Below, one piece after another: positions 10,256 to 19,751 of a DNA stretch of 64,000 nt. The notes beneath the pieces are model-generated. The model did not search any database. It was not told the DNA's origin and saw nothing but the letters and a program-made list of their open reading frames with translations. Positions within the stretch are counted from its first letter, which is position 1. Each line of letters opens with the position of its first letter. The stretch is from positions 1 through 64,000 of the forward strand of contig NZ_AJSX01000004.1 in the NCBI RefSeq assembly GCF_000262245.1. Direction: 5' to 3'. The stretch is from Pasteurella bettyae CCUG 2042. Its GTDB lineage: Bacteria > Pseudomonadota > Gammaproteobacteria > Enterobacterales > Pasteurellaceae. A program made the position numbers and the translations under genes.

Positions 10256-11134
10256 CTACATACCAATAATCACACAGTTTGTGATTGCACTCGCTTGTTT
10301 TTGGGCATTGACTGCATCAGCTCTATCCCCTACAGGTCCAATCACTACCCGATTCCAATCTGCACTTGAATTAACCCGTGCATTTAAACCTGACATTGCC
10401 AAACGAGCCTGTAAACTTTCGGCTTGAGCTTTATTTTTAAATGCGCCACATTGCAAACCAAATTTGCCTGTAGCAGGTTTTGCAGTTTCCGTTGTTACCG
10501 CTTTTTTAGCTGCATCAGCTTTGGCTTGTTCTGCTTTCTGAGCTGCTTCAGCTTTCTTACGCTCTTCTTCTTTTTTACGTTTTTCAGCGATAGCTTGTTG
10601 CTCTGCTTTTAAGGTCGCTTCATCTTTTACAGGTGCGGCTGTAGCTGTTGTAGCATCAGTCACGGGCGCAGGCTGTGTAGATGTTTGACTATCTTTAGAT
10701 GCTATAGTTTGAGCATCAACAGACTGAGTTTCTGTGTTTTTGCTAGCCTCTTCAGCACGTTTAGCTTTCTCTAACTCAGCCTGTTTTTCACGTTCCGCCA
10801 ATTTTCTCAGTTCTTCTTTTTGTTTATCACTCAACTGTAACGTTTTTTCTGTTTGCACAACATCAGTAGGAACAGTTCGACTTTCCAGTTGCTGAATATA
10901 AGACCATACTTCTTCAGGGCGGCTTGGAAGCTGACTTTTAGGTGCTTCTTTGGCTGCATTGGTGGTAGGATTAATAGTTTCAGGTGTTACTGATGAACCC
11001 GAATTTTTAATAAAATAAAGGGTTGCAACAAAAGCAATCACAACTAACGCTGCAATTGCAGTTAATAAACCAGCATTGATACCTTTTGATTTTTTCTTTC
11101 TGCTATTACGAGCAGCATAATCACGTTGTGCCAC
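10256..11134 (-). CDS. ftsN: Cell division protein FtsN
   Basis: A 292-residue bitopic divisome protein that triggers septal peptidoglycan synthesis. Layout fits: short basic cytoplasmic tail MAQRDYAARNSRKKKSKG, one membrane helix (about residues 21-43), a long Ala/Lys/Glu-rich periplasmic linker (about 95-220, coiled-coil-like and of low complexity) and a C-terminal SPOR domain starting at GKFGLQCGAFKNKAQAES (about 223) that binds denuded glycan. It lies 101 bases downstream of priA on the same strand, the same neighbourhood as in E. coli, though with a gap. Confidence 0.92.
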   Translation of the reverse strand: MAQRDYAARNSRKKKSKGINAGLLTAIAALVVIAFVATLYFIKNSGSSVTPETINPTTNAAKEAPKSQLPSRPEEVWSYIQQLESRTVPTDVVQTEKTLQLSDKQKEELRKLAEREKQAELEKAKRAEEASKNTETQSVDAQTIASKDSQTSTQPAPVTDATTATAAPVKDEATLKAEQQAIAEKRKKEEERKKAEAAQKAEQAKADAAKKAVTTETAKPATGKFGLQCGAFKNKAQAESLQARLAMSGLNARVNSSADWNRVVIGPVGDRADAVNAQKQASAITNCVIIGM

Positions 11135-11235
11135 AATAAATATCTCTTATTCAAAAGCCCAATAAATAATAAAATTTGAATTATTCTGAAAAATGAAATT
11201 AATTCTACTCAAAAAACTAGCTGCTGACTAGATAT

Positions 11236-13449
11236 TTAACTCATATCTTGTGGATCGACATCTAAAATCCACCTTACTTGGGAAGATTTAATATCATTTT
11301 CTAATTCTAAATTAAATTCTGACAAAGCCTTTTGTAGAATAGATTTAGAAGTATGTTGTAATAACAACTGCCAACGAAAACGTCCTGCCTTTTTGCTAAA
11401 TGGCGCAGATATCGGGCCTAATATTTGTAGATCTGGAACATGCTGGCGTTGCTTCCATTGATGAAAATAATTTGCAATAGATTGCAAGATTTGTTCTGCC
11501 TCTTCACTCTTCTTACTTTGTGCTCGAAATAATGCCTGTCCACTAAAAGGCGGTAATCCCATTTGATAACGTAAATTCAATGTAGAATCAGCAAAAGCTG
11601 AATAACCTTGATTGAGTAAGCACTGTAATAATGGATGTTCGGGGTAATGGGTTTGTAAAACCACTTCCCCTTGTTTTTCAGAACGTCCCGAACGCCCTGC
11701 AACTTGTATATATAATTGAGCTAAACGTTCTTCCGCTCGAAAATCTAATGAAAATAATGCACTATCAACATTCACTATCGCGACCAGTGTGACATCAGGG
11801 AAATGATGCCCTTTAGCTAAAATCTGTGTTCCAATTAAAATTTGGCTTTTTCCTTGACGAATATTGTCTAAATGATTTTCTAATGCACCTTTACGGCTAG
11901 TACTATCACGATCAATACGTGTAATTTTATATTGAGGAAATCTTTCCTTTAGTACCTCTTCAAGTTGCTCTGTACCAATACCTGTAGTCACTAAATGCGT
12001 TGAGCCACATTCAGGACATTGCATAGGAACAGGCTTTTGTATCTCACAATGATGACATTTTAGAACACGATGATTTTGATGGTACGTATAAGGTTTATCA
12101 CATTGCTGGCAAGTGGCAATCCAACCACATTCATGACATAACATCACAGGTGCAAAACCGCGGCGATTCAAAAACAACATTACCTGATTACCTTTTTTTA
12201 AATGAACGGTCATTTTACGTAATAAAGCATCCGATAAACCGTTATGCACAAGTTGATGTTTTAAATCAATTACTTCATGTTTTAAGACAGGACTGTTTCC
12301 CGCTCGATTAGACAACACAATATGTTTGAATTTGCCTTTTTTGACATTATTTAAGCTTTCTAAACTAGGGGTTGCAGATCCCAATAAAATTGGAATATTA
12401 AGTTGTTTTGCATAAACTATAGCTAAATCTCGAGCATGATAACGCCAACCGCCATCCTGTTGCTTAAATGAATTATCATGCTCTTCATCAATCACAATTA
12501 AACCAAGATTGAAAAATTGCGTGAATAATGCTGAACGTGTACCAATAACAATGGCACTTTGCCCCGTTCTTGCCCGCTGCCAAACTTGTAAGCGCTGCGT
12601 ATCATTTAAATTAGAATGGAGTACATCAATAAGTACATTAAAACGAGCTTGAAAGCGTTGCGCCGTTTGTGGTGTTAAACTAATTTCAGGCACCAGCACT
12701 AAAACTTGTTTATTTTGTTTAAGAATTTCTTCTATATACTGCAAATAAATTTCTGTTTTTCCCGAACCTGTAACCCCATCAAGTAACCAGGCGACAAAGC
12801 CATCTTGAAATAACAATTGGCTCAACGCTAATGCTTGCGATTTATTTAAGGTAAGCCGTTGTTGTGCTCTAGCGATAGATTCATTATTCAATTTCTGTTG
12901 CCATGAAATTGACTGCACAGGCTGAATCACTTCTTGAATGAAATGTTTTGCTTTCAATTGAGACCAGACGCCTGGTGAAAACATATTATTAGCTTTTTCT
13001 TGTGGCATTTTGCTTAACGCTAACAGTGCCTCAAACTGCTTTTTAGCTCGTTTTAATTGATCTGTTATTAGTGCGCTTTCTCCAAGTGCGGTTATTTTCC
13101 AAAAAATTTTTGCTTTTTCTACCGCACTTTCGCCTGTGCGTAACTTAGCTGGAAGTGCAGAGAATAGTACATCGCCTAAAGAAAATTGATAATATTTTGC
13201 TCCCCAGCATAATAATCGCCATAACGCCTGATTAAATAAAGGTTCTTCATCTAAAACCGCTAGAATAGGTTTTAATTGTTCTGCTGGAATATCGGTTTGA
13301 TCCACTAATTCCACCACAATCGCAATACGTTTTTGCGTTCCAAATGAAACTTGTACACGCCCGCCTACCACGGGGTTCATTCCCTCAGGTAAAATATAAT
13401 CAAATAGACGCATTAATGGTACAGCTAAAGCAACACGAACAAATTTCAT
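11236..13449 (-). CDS. priA: Primosomal replication protein / helicase PriA
   Basis: A 737-residue superfamily 2 helicase that reloads the replisome at stalled forks. Seen: N-terminal DNA-binding domain; Walker A GVTGSGKTE; Walker B IVIDEEHD; ATPSLES; and the zinc-binding block with CHECGWIATCQQC and CHHC...CPECG pairs; then the helicase C domain with QMLFLNRRG-like and AGRSGR motifs. Length is typical. An inverted pair of uptake signals (13084-13092 and 13121-13129) lies inside the coding region. The start at 13449 matches the conserved MKFVRVALAVP N-terminus. Confidence 0.97.
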   Translation of the reverse strand: MKFVRVALAVPLMRLFDYILPEGMNPVVGGRVQVSFGTQKRIAIVVELVDQTDIPAEQLKPILAVLDEEPLFNQALWRLLCWGAKYYQFSLGDVLFSALPAKLRTGESAVEKAKIFWKITALGESALITDQLKRAKKQFEALLALSKMPQEKANNMFSPGVWSQLKAKHFIQEVIQPVQSISWQQKLNNESIARAQQRLTLNKSQALALSQLLFQDGFVAWLLDGVTGSGKTEIYLQYIEEILKQNKQVLVLVPEISLTPQTAQRFQARFNVLIDVLHSNLNDTQRLQVWQRARTGQSAIVIGTRSALFTQFFNLGLIVIDEEHDNSFKQQDGGWRYHARDLAIVYAKQLNIPILLGSATPSLESLNNVKKGKFKHIVLSNRAGNSPVLKHEVIDLKHQLVHNGLSDALLRKMTVHLKKGNQVMLFLNRRGFAPVMLCHECGWIATCQQCDKPYTYHQNHRVLKCHHCEIQKPVPMQCPECGSTHLVTTGIGTEQLEEVLKERFPQYKITRIDRDSTSRKGALENHLDNIRQGKSQILIGTQILAKGHHFPDVTLVAIVNVDSALFSLDFRAEERLAQLYIQVAGRSGRSEKQGEVVLQTHYPEHPLLQCLLNQGYSAFADSTLNLRYQMGLPPFSGQALFRAQSKKSEEAEQILQSIANYFHQWKQRQHVPDLQILGPISAPFSKKAGRFRWQLLLQHTSKSILQKALSEFNLELENDIKSSQVRWILDVDPQDMS

Positions 13450-13555
13450 AATGGGTTAAATAAAAATTTAAATAATTAGCTAAAAGGATTAAAATTTTCT
13501 CGAAATACACATCTTAAATCCGTAACGGTTACTTATTATAACCAATAATTGCCCC

Positions 13556-13583
13556 TTGAATAATCCATTTTTTAAGGTATAAT
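13556..13583 (+). promoter_or_regulatory. Sigma-70 promoter of rpmE
   Basis: TTGAAT (13556-13561), 16-base spacer, TATAAT (13578-13583). Predicted transcription starts near 13590, giving a leader of about 120 bases before rpmE. Confidence 0.8.
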
Positions 13584-13589
13584 TTGCGC

Positions 13590-13713
13590 TCTTACTAACG
13601 AGCCTTCAGAAAGTTGTTGATACTTTCGATGGCGTAATATTAATCACTCGTGGTGTTTGGAAACTCTTTAGAGTTGGTCCTTATAGCGGCGAGGCTTCAA
13701 TTTGAGGTTTTCT
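13590..13713 (+). promoter_or_regulatory. rpmE 5' leader, likely L31 autoregulatory structure
   Basis: A leader with hairpins GAAAGT/ACTTTC (13609-13627) and AACTC-TTTA-GAGTT (13662-13675), and possible closing contact between GAGCC near 13600 and GGCTT near 13694. Gamma-proteobacterial rpmE genes are known to carry a conserved leader bound by L31; I infer, but cannot prove, that this is it. Confidence 0.6.
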
Positions 13714-13929
13714 ATGAAACAAGGTATTCATCCTGAATATAAAGAAATTACAGCGACTTGCTCATGCGGTAATGTAATCAAAACTCGCTCTACTGTGAGC
13801 CGTAATATTAACTTAGATGTCTGTGGTCAATGCCACCCATTCTATACTGGTAAACAACGTGTTGTAGATACTGGCGGTCGTGTAGAACGCTTTAACAGTC
13901 GTTTCAAAATCCCAGGTTCAAAAAAATAA
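13714..13929 (+). CDS. rpmE: 50S ribosomal protein L31 (type A, zinc-binding)
   Basis: A 71-residue protein of the large subunit forming an intersubunit bridge. [20 protein letters not shown] and the CSCG...[13 protein letters not shown] pattern supply the four zinc-ligand-type cysteines of the zinc-containing C+ form. The start at ATG 13714 follows TTGAGG by a normal distance; an upstream in-frame TTG would add four residues not seen in the family. Monocistronic, with a leader and its own hairpin downstream. Confidence 0.97.
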   Translation: MKQGIHPEYKEITATCSCGNVIKTRSTVSRNINLDVCGQCHPFYTGKQRVVDTGGRVERFNSRFKIPGSKK

Positions 13930-13945
13930 TTTGAATTCTTGATTA

Positions 13946-13965
13946 GCCCTCGTAGCTACGGGGGT
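13946..13965 (+). terminator. Hairpin after rpmE
   Basis: CCCTCGTAGCTACGGGGG is self-complementary with one G-U pair. The T-tract after it is short (TTAATTT), so termination strength is uncertain. Nothing else recognisable lies in the following 200 AT-rich bases. Confidence 0.5.
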
Positions 13966-14167
13966 TAATTTCATTGAATAAATACTAGCCAAACAAAACC
14001 TAATCTACTACAATTTCTACGCTATCTCGTTTAATACGCTAACTATACCCATTAATCTTTTTATAAATTAATTATTATTTTTCCTTAAATCATTAAATTA
14101 CCCACAGCATTTTTTCAATGTTATGAGTATATAGATTGGTATAACTTATTTAATTTAGAATATAGAA

Positions 14168-15037
14168 ATGAATTTAGTCCTTCTCACCTTCGGTGAACGC
14201 TTAGAAAATCACTATCAAGCATGCTTCTCAATTTTGAGTTTTTTAAAAGATCCTAATATCAAAAATGTCATTATCGTGACAGATCGTGCGGATTTTTATC
14301 AATTCTTGAATGGACAAGTTAAGTTTATTCATATAAACCAGCAAACTATCAAGGAATGGCAAGGTAAATATCAATTTTTCTGGCGTATAAAGATCAAAGC
14401 GTTAGAAATTGTTCAGCAACATTATCCTGAACAAAATCTACTCTATATTGATAGTGATACTTTTTTAGCAAGCAATTTAGATAAAATGTATATAGCCTTA
14501 AATCAAGGTCAAACCTTTATGCATAAAGCTGAATATACATTAGGTTCTCAAGCGAATAATACTATAAAGAAAATGTATCAAAGTTTGAATGGGCAAACTT
14601 TTGCCAACATTCCACTTAATGAGCATTCAATGATGTGGAATGCTGGAGTCATTGCACTACCAGCAAACAAAGCAAAAGAAATCATCCAACTTACCCTGCA
14701 ACTTTGTGATGAAATCTGCGCCACGAATTGTACAAGACGTTTAGTTAAACAATTTTCATTTTCCATTGCCTTGAATCATCAAGTTCAATTACAAGCTTGT
14801 GATAATCTAATTGGGCATTATTGGAGTAATAAAGAGGAATGGAATGAAATGATCGCTAAGTTTTTTGTGAATGGCTATTTACAAAATATGAGTTTAGAAG
14901 AGGCGATTAATCAGCTAAGAGACTTTGATTGGAACTGTCTGCCCATTCATAAAAAACAACGAAATACCAAGACAAGATTAATTAAATTAATTGATCATCT
15001 TTTTCCAGCTAAAAATATTCAATATTTTTCTAAATAA
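14168..15037 (+). CDS. Putative glycosyltransferase (GT8-like, DXD motif)
   Basis: A 289-residue protein beginning MNLVLLTFGERLENHYQACFS, with a nucleotide-sugar transferase pattern: alternating strands, a DXD-type LYIDSDTFL (D95, D97) and a later MMWNAGVIALP segment resembling the acceptor-side motif of GT8-like enzymes. It probably adds a sugar to a surface glycan, but I do not recognise a named orthologue. It lies alone, convergent with the M48 protease gene, from which an uptake-signal hairpin separates it. No signal peptide or membrane helix, so cytoplasmic. Donor and acceptor unknown. Confidence 0.6.
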   Translation: MNLVLLTFGERLENHYQACFSILSFLKDPNIKNVIIVTDRADFYQFLNGQVKFIHINQQTIKEWQGKYQFFWRIKIKALEIVQQHYPEQNLLYIDSDTFLASNLDKMYIALNQGQTFMHKAEYTLGSQANNTIKKMYQSLNGQTFANIPLNEHSMMWNAGVIALPANKAKEIIQLTLQLCDEICATNCTRRLVKQFSFSIALNHQVQLQACDNLIGHYWSNKEEWNEMIAKFFVNGYLQNMSLEEAINQLRDFDWNCLPIHKKQRNTKTRLIKLIDHLFPAKNIQYFSK

Positions 15038-15044
15038 GTGATAA

Positions 15045-15084
15045 AAAAGTGCGGTAGAAATTTTTAAAATTCCTATCGCACTTT
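15045..15084. terminator. Bidirectional uptake-signal hairpin
   Basis: AAGTGCGGTAG (15047-15057) pairs with CTATCGCACTT (one G-U), between two convergent genes. Confidence 0.65.
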
Positions 15085-15099
15085 ACATCAATGATTATC

Positions 15100-15852
15100 C
15101 TAACGGGCGTGATAGACTTTTAGAGCATCTGGCATTAAACGTTGTAAGTTTGCTTGTCGAGATTCATCACTAGGATGGGTTGAGAGTAAGGAAATACCTC
15201 CACCGCCACCCATTTTTTGCATTTTCTCCCATAAATGAGGTGCAGATTGAGGATTATAACCTGAGCGAGCCATTAAAAATAATCCAACTTCATCAGCCTC
15301 TGTTTCATTGCTACGAGAAAAAGGTTTATTCACCCCAAGATCCGCAACGCTACTCCCCAAACGAGTATTCACACCTAAAGCAGCAGAAGCGGCAATATCT
15401 GCGGCAACGCCAATGATCCCTGTAAACAAACCGACATTCCGTGATTGTTTACCATGCTCTTTTAATGCATGTGCCATTTCATGCCCCATAACTACCGCAA
15501 TTTCATCATCGGTTAATTTCAACGTATCCACCAACCCAGTGTAAAACATCATTTTACCGCCTGGCATCGCCCAAGCATTGAGTTCTTTAGATTTGACTAC
15601 CGCAATTTGCCAATTGAACCGTTGACCTGTGAGATTTTCTTTGGTGGCATAAGGCACCATAGTTCTAAAGACATTTTGAATTCGTTGAGATGTTGCAGAT
15701 GAGGTATCTAACATCCCTTTCACTTTAGCCTCTTGAACAACTTGAGCATAACTTGCCGCCGCTTCTTGATTGACTTGAGCGCTATCAGCACAAGCAACTA
15801 AAAGCCCTATAGTTAATGACAGTGCCGATAACTTCTTATTAAATTTAAGCAT
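15100..15852 (-). CDS. M48 family metalloprotease lipoprotein (LoiP/YcaL-like)
   Basis: A 250-residue zinc protease. The lipobox GLLVAC places the lipidated cysteine at residue 21, so it is envelope-anchored. The zinc motif HEMAH (residues 124-128) and the downstream NETEADEVG (182-190) supply the three ligands and match the M48 family. E. coli relatives LoiP and YcaL work in outer-membrane protein quality control; that role here is inferred. It faces the preceding glycosyltransferase gene and diverges from the next one. No chaperone or BAM gene lies nearby. Confidence 0.88.
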   Translation of the reverse strand: MLKFNKKLSALSLTIGLLVACADSAQVNQEAAASYAQVVQEAKVKGMLDTSSATSQRIQNVFRTMVPYATKENLTGQRFNWQIAVVKSKELNAWAMPGGKMMFYTGLVDTLKLTDDEIAVVMGHEMAHALKEHGKQSRNVGLFTGIIGVAADIAASAALGVNTRLGSSVADLGVNKPFSRSNETEADEVGLFLMARSGYNPQSAPHLWEKMQKMGGGGGISLLSTHPSDESRQANLQRLMPDALKVYHAR

Positions 15853-16020
15853 AAAATCACCCTAGAAGAATATATCTATAAAATTAGAATATATATTAAT
15901 CAATTCATTTCGATTATAACTCTATTTTTATTTTTTGCTATACATCAGCTAAAAGTGCGGTACTTTTTCCATAAAAATCTATGTTAGAATAAAAAAAATT
16001 GCTCAAAAGGAAAAAACGCC

Positions 16021-16782
16021 ATGCCAAGCATTAGTGTTGCAATGATCGTAAAAAATGAAGCTCAAGATCTCGCAAGTTGTTTAGAAACCGTGAAAGATTG
16101 GGTGGATGAAATTGTTATTTTAGATAGTGGAAGCACAGATAATACTCAACAAATTGCTTTAAGCTTTGGAGCTAAATTTTATACCAATAGCGATTGGCCA
16201 GGATTTGGTAAACAACGTCAAATCGCACAGCAATATGTGACTAGTGATTACGTGTTGTGGTTAGATGCGGATGAACGAGTGACACCTGAATTACGTCAAT
16301 CTATTCAAACAGCTATTGCTAAAAATGAAGCAAATACTGTTTATCAGCTTCCTCGTTTAAGTGAAGTATTCGGACGTAAAATTTATCATTCAGGTTGGTA
16401 TCCTGACTATGTTGTGAGATTATATCAGACCAAATTTGCCCATTATGGAGATGAATTAGTTCACGAAAAAGTACATTATCCTGACAATACCAAAGTAGAA
16501 AAACTGACGGGTGATCTCGAACATTACACTTATAAAGATATACATCATTATCTTACTAAGTCCGCTAACTATGGTAAAGCATGGGCAGAGCAACGAGCAA
16601 ATGCAGGCAAATCAACCAGTTTATTTGATGCAGTCAGCCATGGGATTGGTTGTTTTGTAAAAATGTATATTTTAAGAGCTGGCTTTCTAGATGGGAAACA
16701 AGGTTTCTTATTAGCAATTCTCTCTGCCAATTCAACCTTTAACAAATATGCCGATTTATGGGTAAGAACCAAAACTAAATAA
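16021..16782 (+). CDS. LOS core GT2 glycosyltransferase (LgtF/WaaE-like)
   Basis: A 253-residue GT2 enzyme. The N-terminus [20 protein letters not shown] and [11 protein letters not shown] give the nucleotide-binding fold; [12 protein letters not shown] (around residue 82) holds the metal-binding acidic motif. This is the KdtX/WaaE/LgtF group, which in Haemophilus adds a beta-1,4-glucose to the first heptose of the inner core. In H. influenzae the lgtF gene lies next to waaA and coaD; here waaA-coaD lie 18 kb away and this gene is convergent with a GT9 gene. Ribosome binding site AAAAGGA is well placed. Confidence 0.85.
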   Translation: MPSISVAMIVKNEAQDLASCLETVKDWVDEIVILDSGSTDNTQQIALSFGAKFYTNSDWPGFGKQRQIAQQYVTSDYVLWLDADERVTPELRQSIQTAIAKNEANTVYQLPRLSEVFGRKIYHSGWYPDYVVRLYQTKFAHYGDELVHEKVHYPDNTKVEKLTGDLEHYTYKDIHHYLTKSANYGKAWAEQRANAGKSTSLFDAVSHGIGCFVKMYILRAGFLDGKQGFLLAILSANSTFNKYADLWVRTKTK

Positions 16783-16793
16783 TTCATTCCATA

Positions 16794-16822
16794 AAAAGTG
16801 CGGTTGTTTTACCGCACTTTTT
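16794..16822. terminator. Bidirectional inverted uptake-signal terminator
   Basis: AAGTGCGGT (16796-16804) and ACCGCACTT (16811-16819) with a 6-base loop and flanking A/T runs, between convergent glycosyltransferase genes. Confidence 0.85.
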
Positions 16823-16832
16823 TATTCTTGTC

Positions 16833-17861
16833 CTATCCCCATTGGCGATGAATAAACGGAATAATTTCTTTTAGACATTGCTCAATATTAATTACCGTTA
16901 AGTTCTTTTCTAGCTCTTTTTTAAATGGAGGACAGAAAGCAAGATGTTTATCTACGGCATTAATTGGTCGCCAACGTTTTGGAATCGCAGATAAACGACT
17001 AGGATAAAAACCGATAGTCGGTATATTTAAAGCCCCACTCACATGTAATGGCCCTGTAGATCCTGAAATATACAAATCTGCACAAGCAAGAGAATGGCTA
17101 AAATCTAATAACCCCTGATTTTTATCATAAATCACTAAATTGGGGTGAGCGACCAATGAGGCTAATTGATGTGCCTTCTCACTTTCATTAGGGCCTGCTG
17201 TTAGCACAATATAACAATTAAATTCTGCTAAAATGCCTTTAATTAAATCTGCATATTGTTGCAACGATAAATTATTTGCAGAACCACCTGAACCACTATG
17301 CACAAATACCCATTTTTTATCCGAAGTAATACCAAGTTGCTCACATAATAAAATTTTCTGATTGGCTACCGCACTTTTAGGGAAACTAAGATAAGGTACG
17401 GAGGGTTCAACAATCGCTATATGATGATCTTGTAAAAAGTGACGAGACAAATCCATATTGTATTCAAATTCTGCTTTTTCAGAACGGGAACGACGTTGAG
17501 TTAAACGATGATTATATAGGAATTGGAATAGTTTCGTTGCGGGGGCTAAACGATATTTAATACCTGATTTCCAAGTTAATTTAGCATTATACCAATCAGA
17601 TACAAAACTAATCACAGCATCAAACTTTTGAGCTCTAATGATTTGCAAAGTGCGGTCAAATTCTTCAGAATTTTTCTTATCGGCAGAATCAATAATCACT
17701 TCATCAATATAAGGACAAGCTTCTGCTAAAGGCGCAGTATATTTAGGCACTAATGCCGTAATCTGCAAATTTGGCTGAGAGATTTTTAATAAAGCAAAGG
17801 CAGGCCAAGCTACCATAAAATCGCCTAATTTATCATTACGAATTACAAGAATTTTTTGCAT
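16833..17861 (-). CDS. GT9 family LOS heptosyltransferase-like protein
   Basis: A 342-residue GT9 enzyme. Visible features are the N-terminal MQKILVIRNDKLGDFMVAWPA (nucleotide-fold start of ADP-heptose:LPS heptosyltransferases), the central FVHSGSGGSANNLSLQQYADLI, and the C-terminal SGSTGPLHVSGALNIPTIGFYP signature around residue 265. It likely adds a heptose to the lipooligosaccharide inner core; which heptose (II, III or IV) cannot be told. Distinct from the opsX-like GT9 gene at 32.4 kb. Two uptake signals lie within the coding region (17368-17376 and 17648-17656). Confidence 0.82.
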   Translation of the reverse strand: MQKILVIRNDKLGDFMVAWPAFALLKISQPNLQITALVPKYTAPLAEACPYIDEVIIDSADKKNSEEFDRTLQIIRAQKFDAVISFVSDWYNAKLTWKSGIKYRLAPATKLFQFLYNHRLTQRRSRSEKAEFEYNMDLSRHFLQDHHIAIVEPSVPYLSFPKSAVANQKILLCEQLGITSDKKWVFVHSGSGGSANNLSLQQYADLIKGILAEFNCYIVLTAGPNESEKAHQLASLVAHPNLVIYDKNQGLLDFSHSLACADLYISGSTGPLHVSGALNIPTIGFYPSRLSAIPKRWRPINAVDKHLAFCPPFKKELEKNLTVINIEQCLKEIIPFIHRQWG

Positions 17862-17983
17862 AATTAAGATCTTTACTGGAATTTTTTATGCATTCTAGCA
17901 AAATCAGTCAAAAATCGTAACTCATCGCGCAAAATATTCAGTTTTTTAACCACTAATAATTCCCCTTCAAAGTCGCTCTTAAC

Positions 17984-18011
17984 TTGATTTTCTGGCGGAA
18001 AAGAGTATAAT
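17984..18011 (+). promoter_or_regulatory. Sigma-70 promoter of the rpsP operon
   Basis: TTGATT (17984-17989), 16-base spacer, TATAAT (18006-18011), followed by a GC-rich discriminator CGTCCCGC, as expected of a growth-rate-controlled ribosomal operon. Confidence 0.8.
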
Positions 18012-18055
18012 CGTCCCGCTTTTTGCCTATATATACAGAGAAAAAAGTAAGCATT

Positions 18056-18085
18056 CCTACTCCTTCGATGTAGGTTTTCTTTTAT
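18056..18085 (+). promoter_or_regulatory. Hairpin plus T-rich tract in the rpsP leader
   Basis: CCTAC-TCCTTCGAT-GTAGG followed by TTTTCTTTTATT, upstream of rpsP. It looks like a weak intrinsic terminator, so attenuation of the operon is possible; this is inference from shape. Confidence 0.4.
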
Positions 18086-18108
18086 TATTAAACATTTAGA
18101 GGAAGGTT

Positions 18109-18357
18109 ATGGTAACCATTCGTTTATCTCGTGGCGGAGCTAAAAAACGCCCATTTTATCAAATCGTAGTAGCTGACAGCCGTTCACCTCGTGACGGTCG
18201 TTTCATTGAACGTGTTGGTTTCTTCAATCCATTAGCAGCTGGTAAAGCAGAACGTGTTCGTATTGAATTAGATCGCGTTAATGCATGGTTAGAAAAAGGC
18301 GCAAGCTTATCTGATCGTGTTGCGAGTTTAGTTAAAGAAGCTCAAAAAGCTGCATAA
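18109..18357 (+). CDS. rpsP: 30S ribosomal protein S16
   Basis: An 82-residue small-subunit protein. [25 protein letters not shown] is the S16 signature, and FFNPLA follows as usual. First gene of the conserved rpsP-rimM-trmD-rplS operon. Strong ribosome binding site GAGGAAGG eight bases or fewer before the ATG. Confidence 0.99.
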   Translation: MVTIRLSRGGAKKRPFYQIVVADSRSPRDGRFIERVGFFNPLAAGKAERVRIELDRVNAWLEKGASLSDRVASLVKEAQKAA

Positions 18358-18394
18358 TTGCTTTTGAAAAGATAAATATAAGTAGGTGAATAGA

Positions 18395-18922
18395 ATGGAT
18401 CAGCAAAGAATTGAAATAGTAGGCAAATTAGGCTCTACTTATGGCATTCGCGGTTGGTTACGTATTTATTCATCAACAGAATATACCGAAAGTATCTTCG
18501 ACTACCAACCTTGGTTTTTAAAAATCAAAGGTCAATGGCAACCGATTGAATTGGAAACATGGAAGCACCACAATCATGAATTGATCGTTAAATTAAAAAA
18601 CGTCAATGATCGTGAAACTGCACAAACTTTAGCAAATGTAGAAATTGGTGTGGATTTATCTGTGTTTCCAGCACTTGAAGAAGGTGATTACTATTGGCAT
18701 GACTTAATTGGCTGCCAAGTAGTAAATTTACAAGGTTATACTATGGGAACGGTTTCTGAAATGATGGAAACAGGTTCAAATGATGTATTAGTCGTGCGTG
18801 CAAACGCTAAAGATGCTTTTGGCAAACAAGAACGTTTAATCCCGTTCTTGTATGAACAAGTAGTTAAAAGAGTAGATCTCACCACAAAGACTATTGAAGT
18901 GGATTGGGACGCTGGTTTCTAA
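18395..18922 (+). CDS. rimM: Ribosome maturation factor RimM
   Basis: A 175-residue protein that binds S19 and helps mature the 30S head. [24 protein letters not shown] starts the RimM N-terminal barrel, and [12 protein letters not shown] opens the C-terminal PRC-barrel-like domain (about residue 98). The ATG at 18395 is chosen over an in-frame GTG at 18386 because that GTG is part of the AGGTG ribosome binding site. Second gene of the operon. Confidence 0.97.
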   Translation: MDQQRIEIVGKLGSTYGIRGWLRIYSSTEYTESIFDYQPWFLKIKGQWQPIELETWKHHNHELIVKLKNVNDRETAQTLANVEIGVDLSVFPALEEGDYYWHDLIGCQVVNLQGYTMGTVSEMMETGSNDVLVVRANAKDAFGKQERLIPFLYEQVVKRVDLTTKTIEVDWDAGF

Positions 18923-18976
18923 CCTCGGGTACGCTGTTAGCTTTAGTATTAACATTTTACACAAAAGGTATTAGCT

Positions 18977-19726
18977 ATGTGGATCGGGATAATTAGTCTT
19001 TTCCCAGAAATGTTTAAAGCAATTACAGAATTTGGGGTCACAGGACGAGCCGTAAAACAAAATCTCTTGCAAGTATCCTGTTGGAATCCTCGTGATTTCA
19101 CACATGATAAACATAAAACTGTAGATGACCGCCCTTATGGTGGTGGGCCTGGAATGCTGATGATGGTACAACCATTACGAGATGCAATCCAGGCAGCAAA
19201 GACAGCAGCAGGAGAAGGTGCAAAGGTTATTTACCTTTCACCTCAAGGACGTAAACTTGATCAAAGTGGCGTAACAGAATTGGCAACAAATAAAAAACTG
19301 ATTTTAGTTTGTGGTCGTTACGAAGGCATTGATGAACGAGTGATTCAATCTGAAATTGATGAAGAATGGTCAATCGGAGATTACGTTCTCACAGGAGGAG
19401 AACTTCCTGCAATGACATTAATTGATGCTGTTGCAAGATTTATTCCAGGTGTATTAGGCAAACAAGCCTCGGCAGAAGAGGATTCTTTTGCAGAAGGATT
19501 ACTAGATTGTCCTCATTATACCCGCCCTGAAGTTTTAAATGGCTGTACTGTACCACCTGTACTGATGTCAGGTAATCATGAAGAAATTCGTAAATGGCGA
19601 TTAAAGCAATCACTTGAGCGAACATGGTTAAGACGCCCCGAGCTATTGGAAAGCCTAGCTCTGACTGACGAACAAAAGAAACTGTTAAAACAGGTAAAAG
19701 CCGAATATAACAGTAAAATCAGTTAA
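18977..19726 (+). CDS. trmD: tRNA (guanine-N1)-methyltransferase TrmD
   Basis: A 249-residue SPOUT-class enzyme that methylates G37 of tRNAs with a G at position 36, preventing frameshifts. [45 protein letters not shown] and the trefoil-knot SAM-binding [15 protein letters not shown] (about 132-146) are all present. Third gene of the operon, in the usual place between rimM and rplS. Confidence 0.99.
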   Translation: MWIGIISLFPEMFKAITEFGVTGRAVKQNLLQVSCWNPRDFTHDKHKTVDDRPYGGGPGMLMMVQPLRDAIQAAKTAAGEGAKVIYLSPQGRKLDQSGVTELATNKKLILVCGRYEGIDERVIQSEIDEEWSIGDYVLTGGELPAMTLIDAVARFIPGVLGKQASAEEDSFAEGLLDCPHYTRPEVLNGCTVPPVLMSGNHEEIRKWRLKQSLERTWLRRPELLESLALTDEQKKLLKQVKAEYNSKIS

Positions 19727-19751
19727 CACTAGGAATAAAAAGGGTTTAAAA

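Noticed and set aside
10424..10612. Phe/Cys/Ser-rich plus-strand frame inside ftsN
   Set aside because: Antisense of the Lys/Glu/Ala-rich FtsN linker; composition is explained by that.
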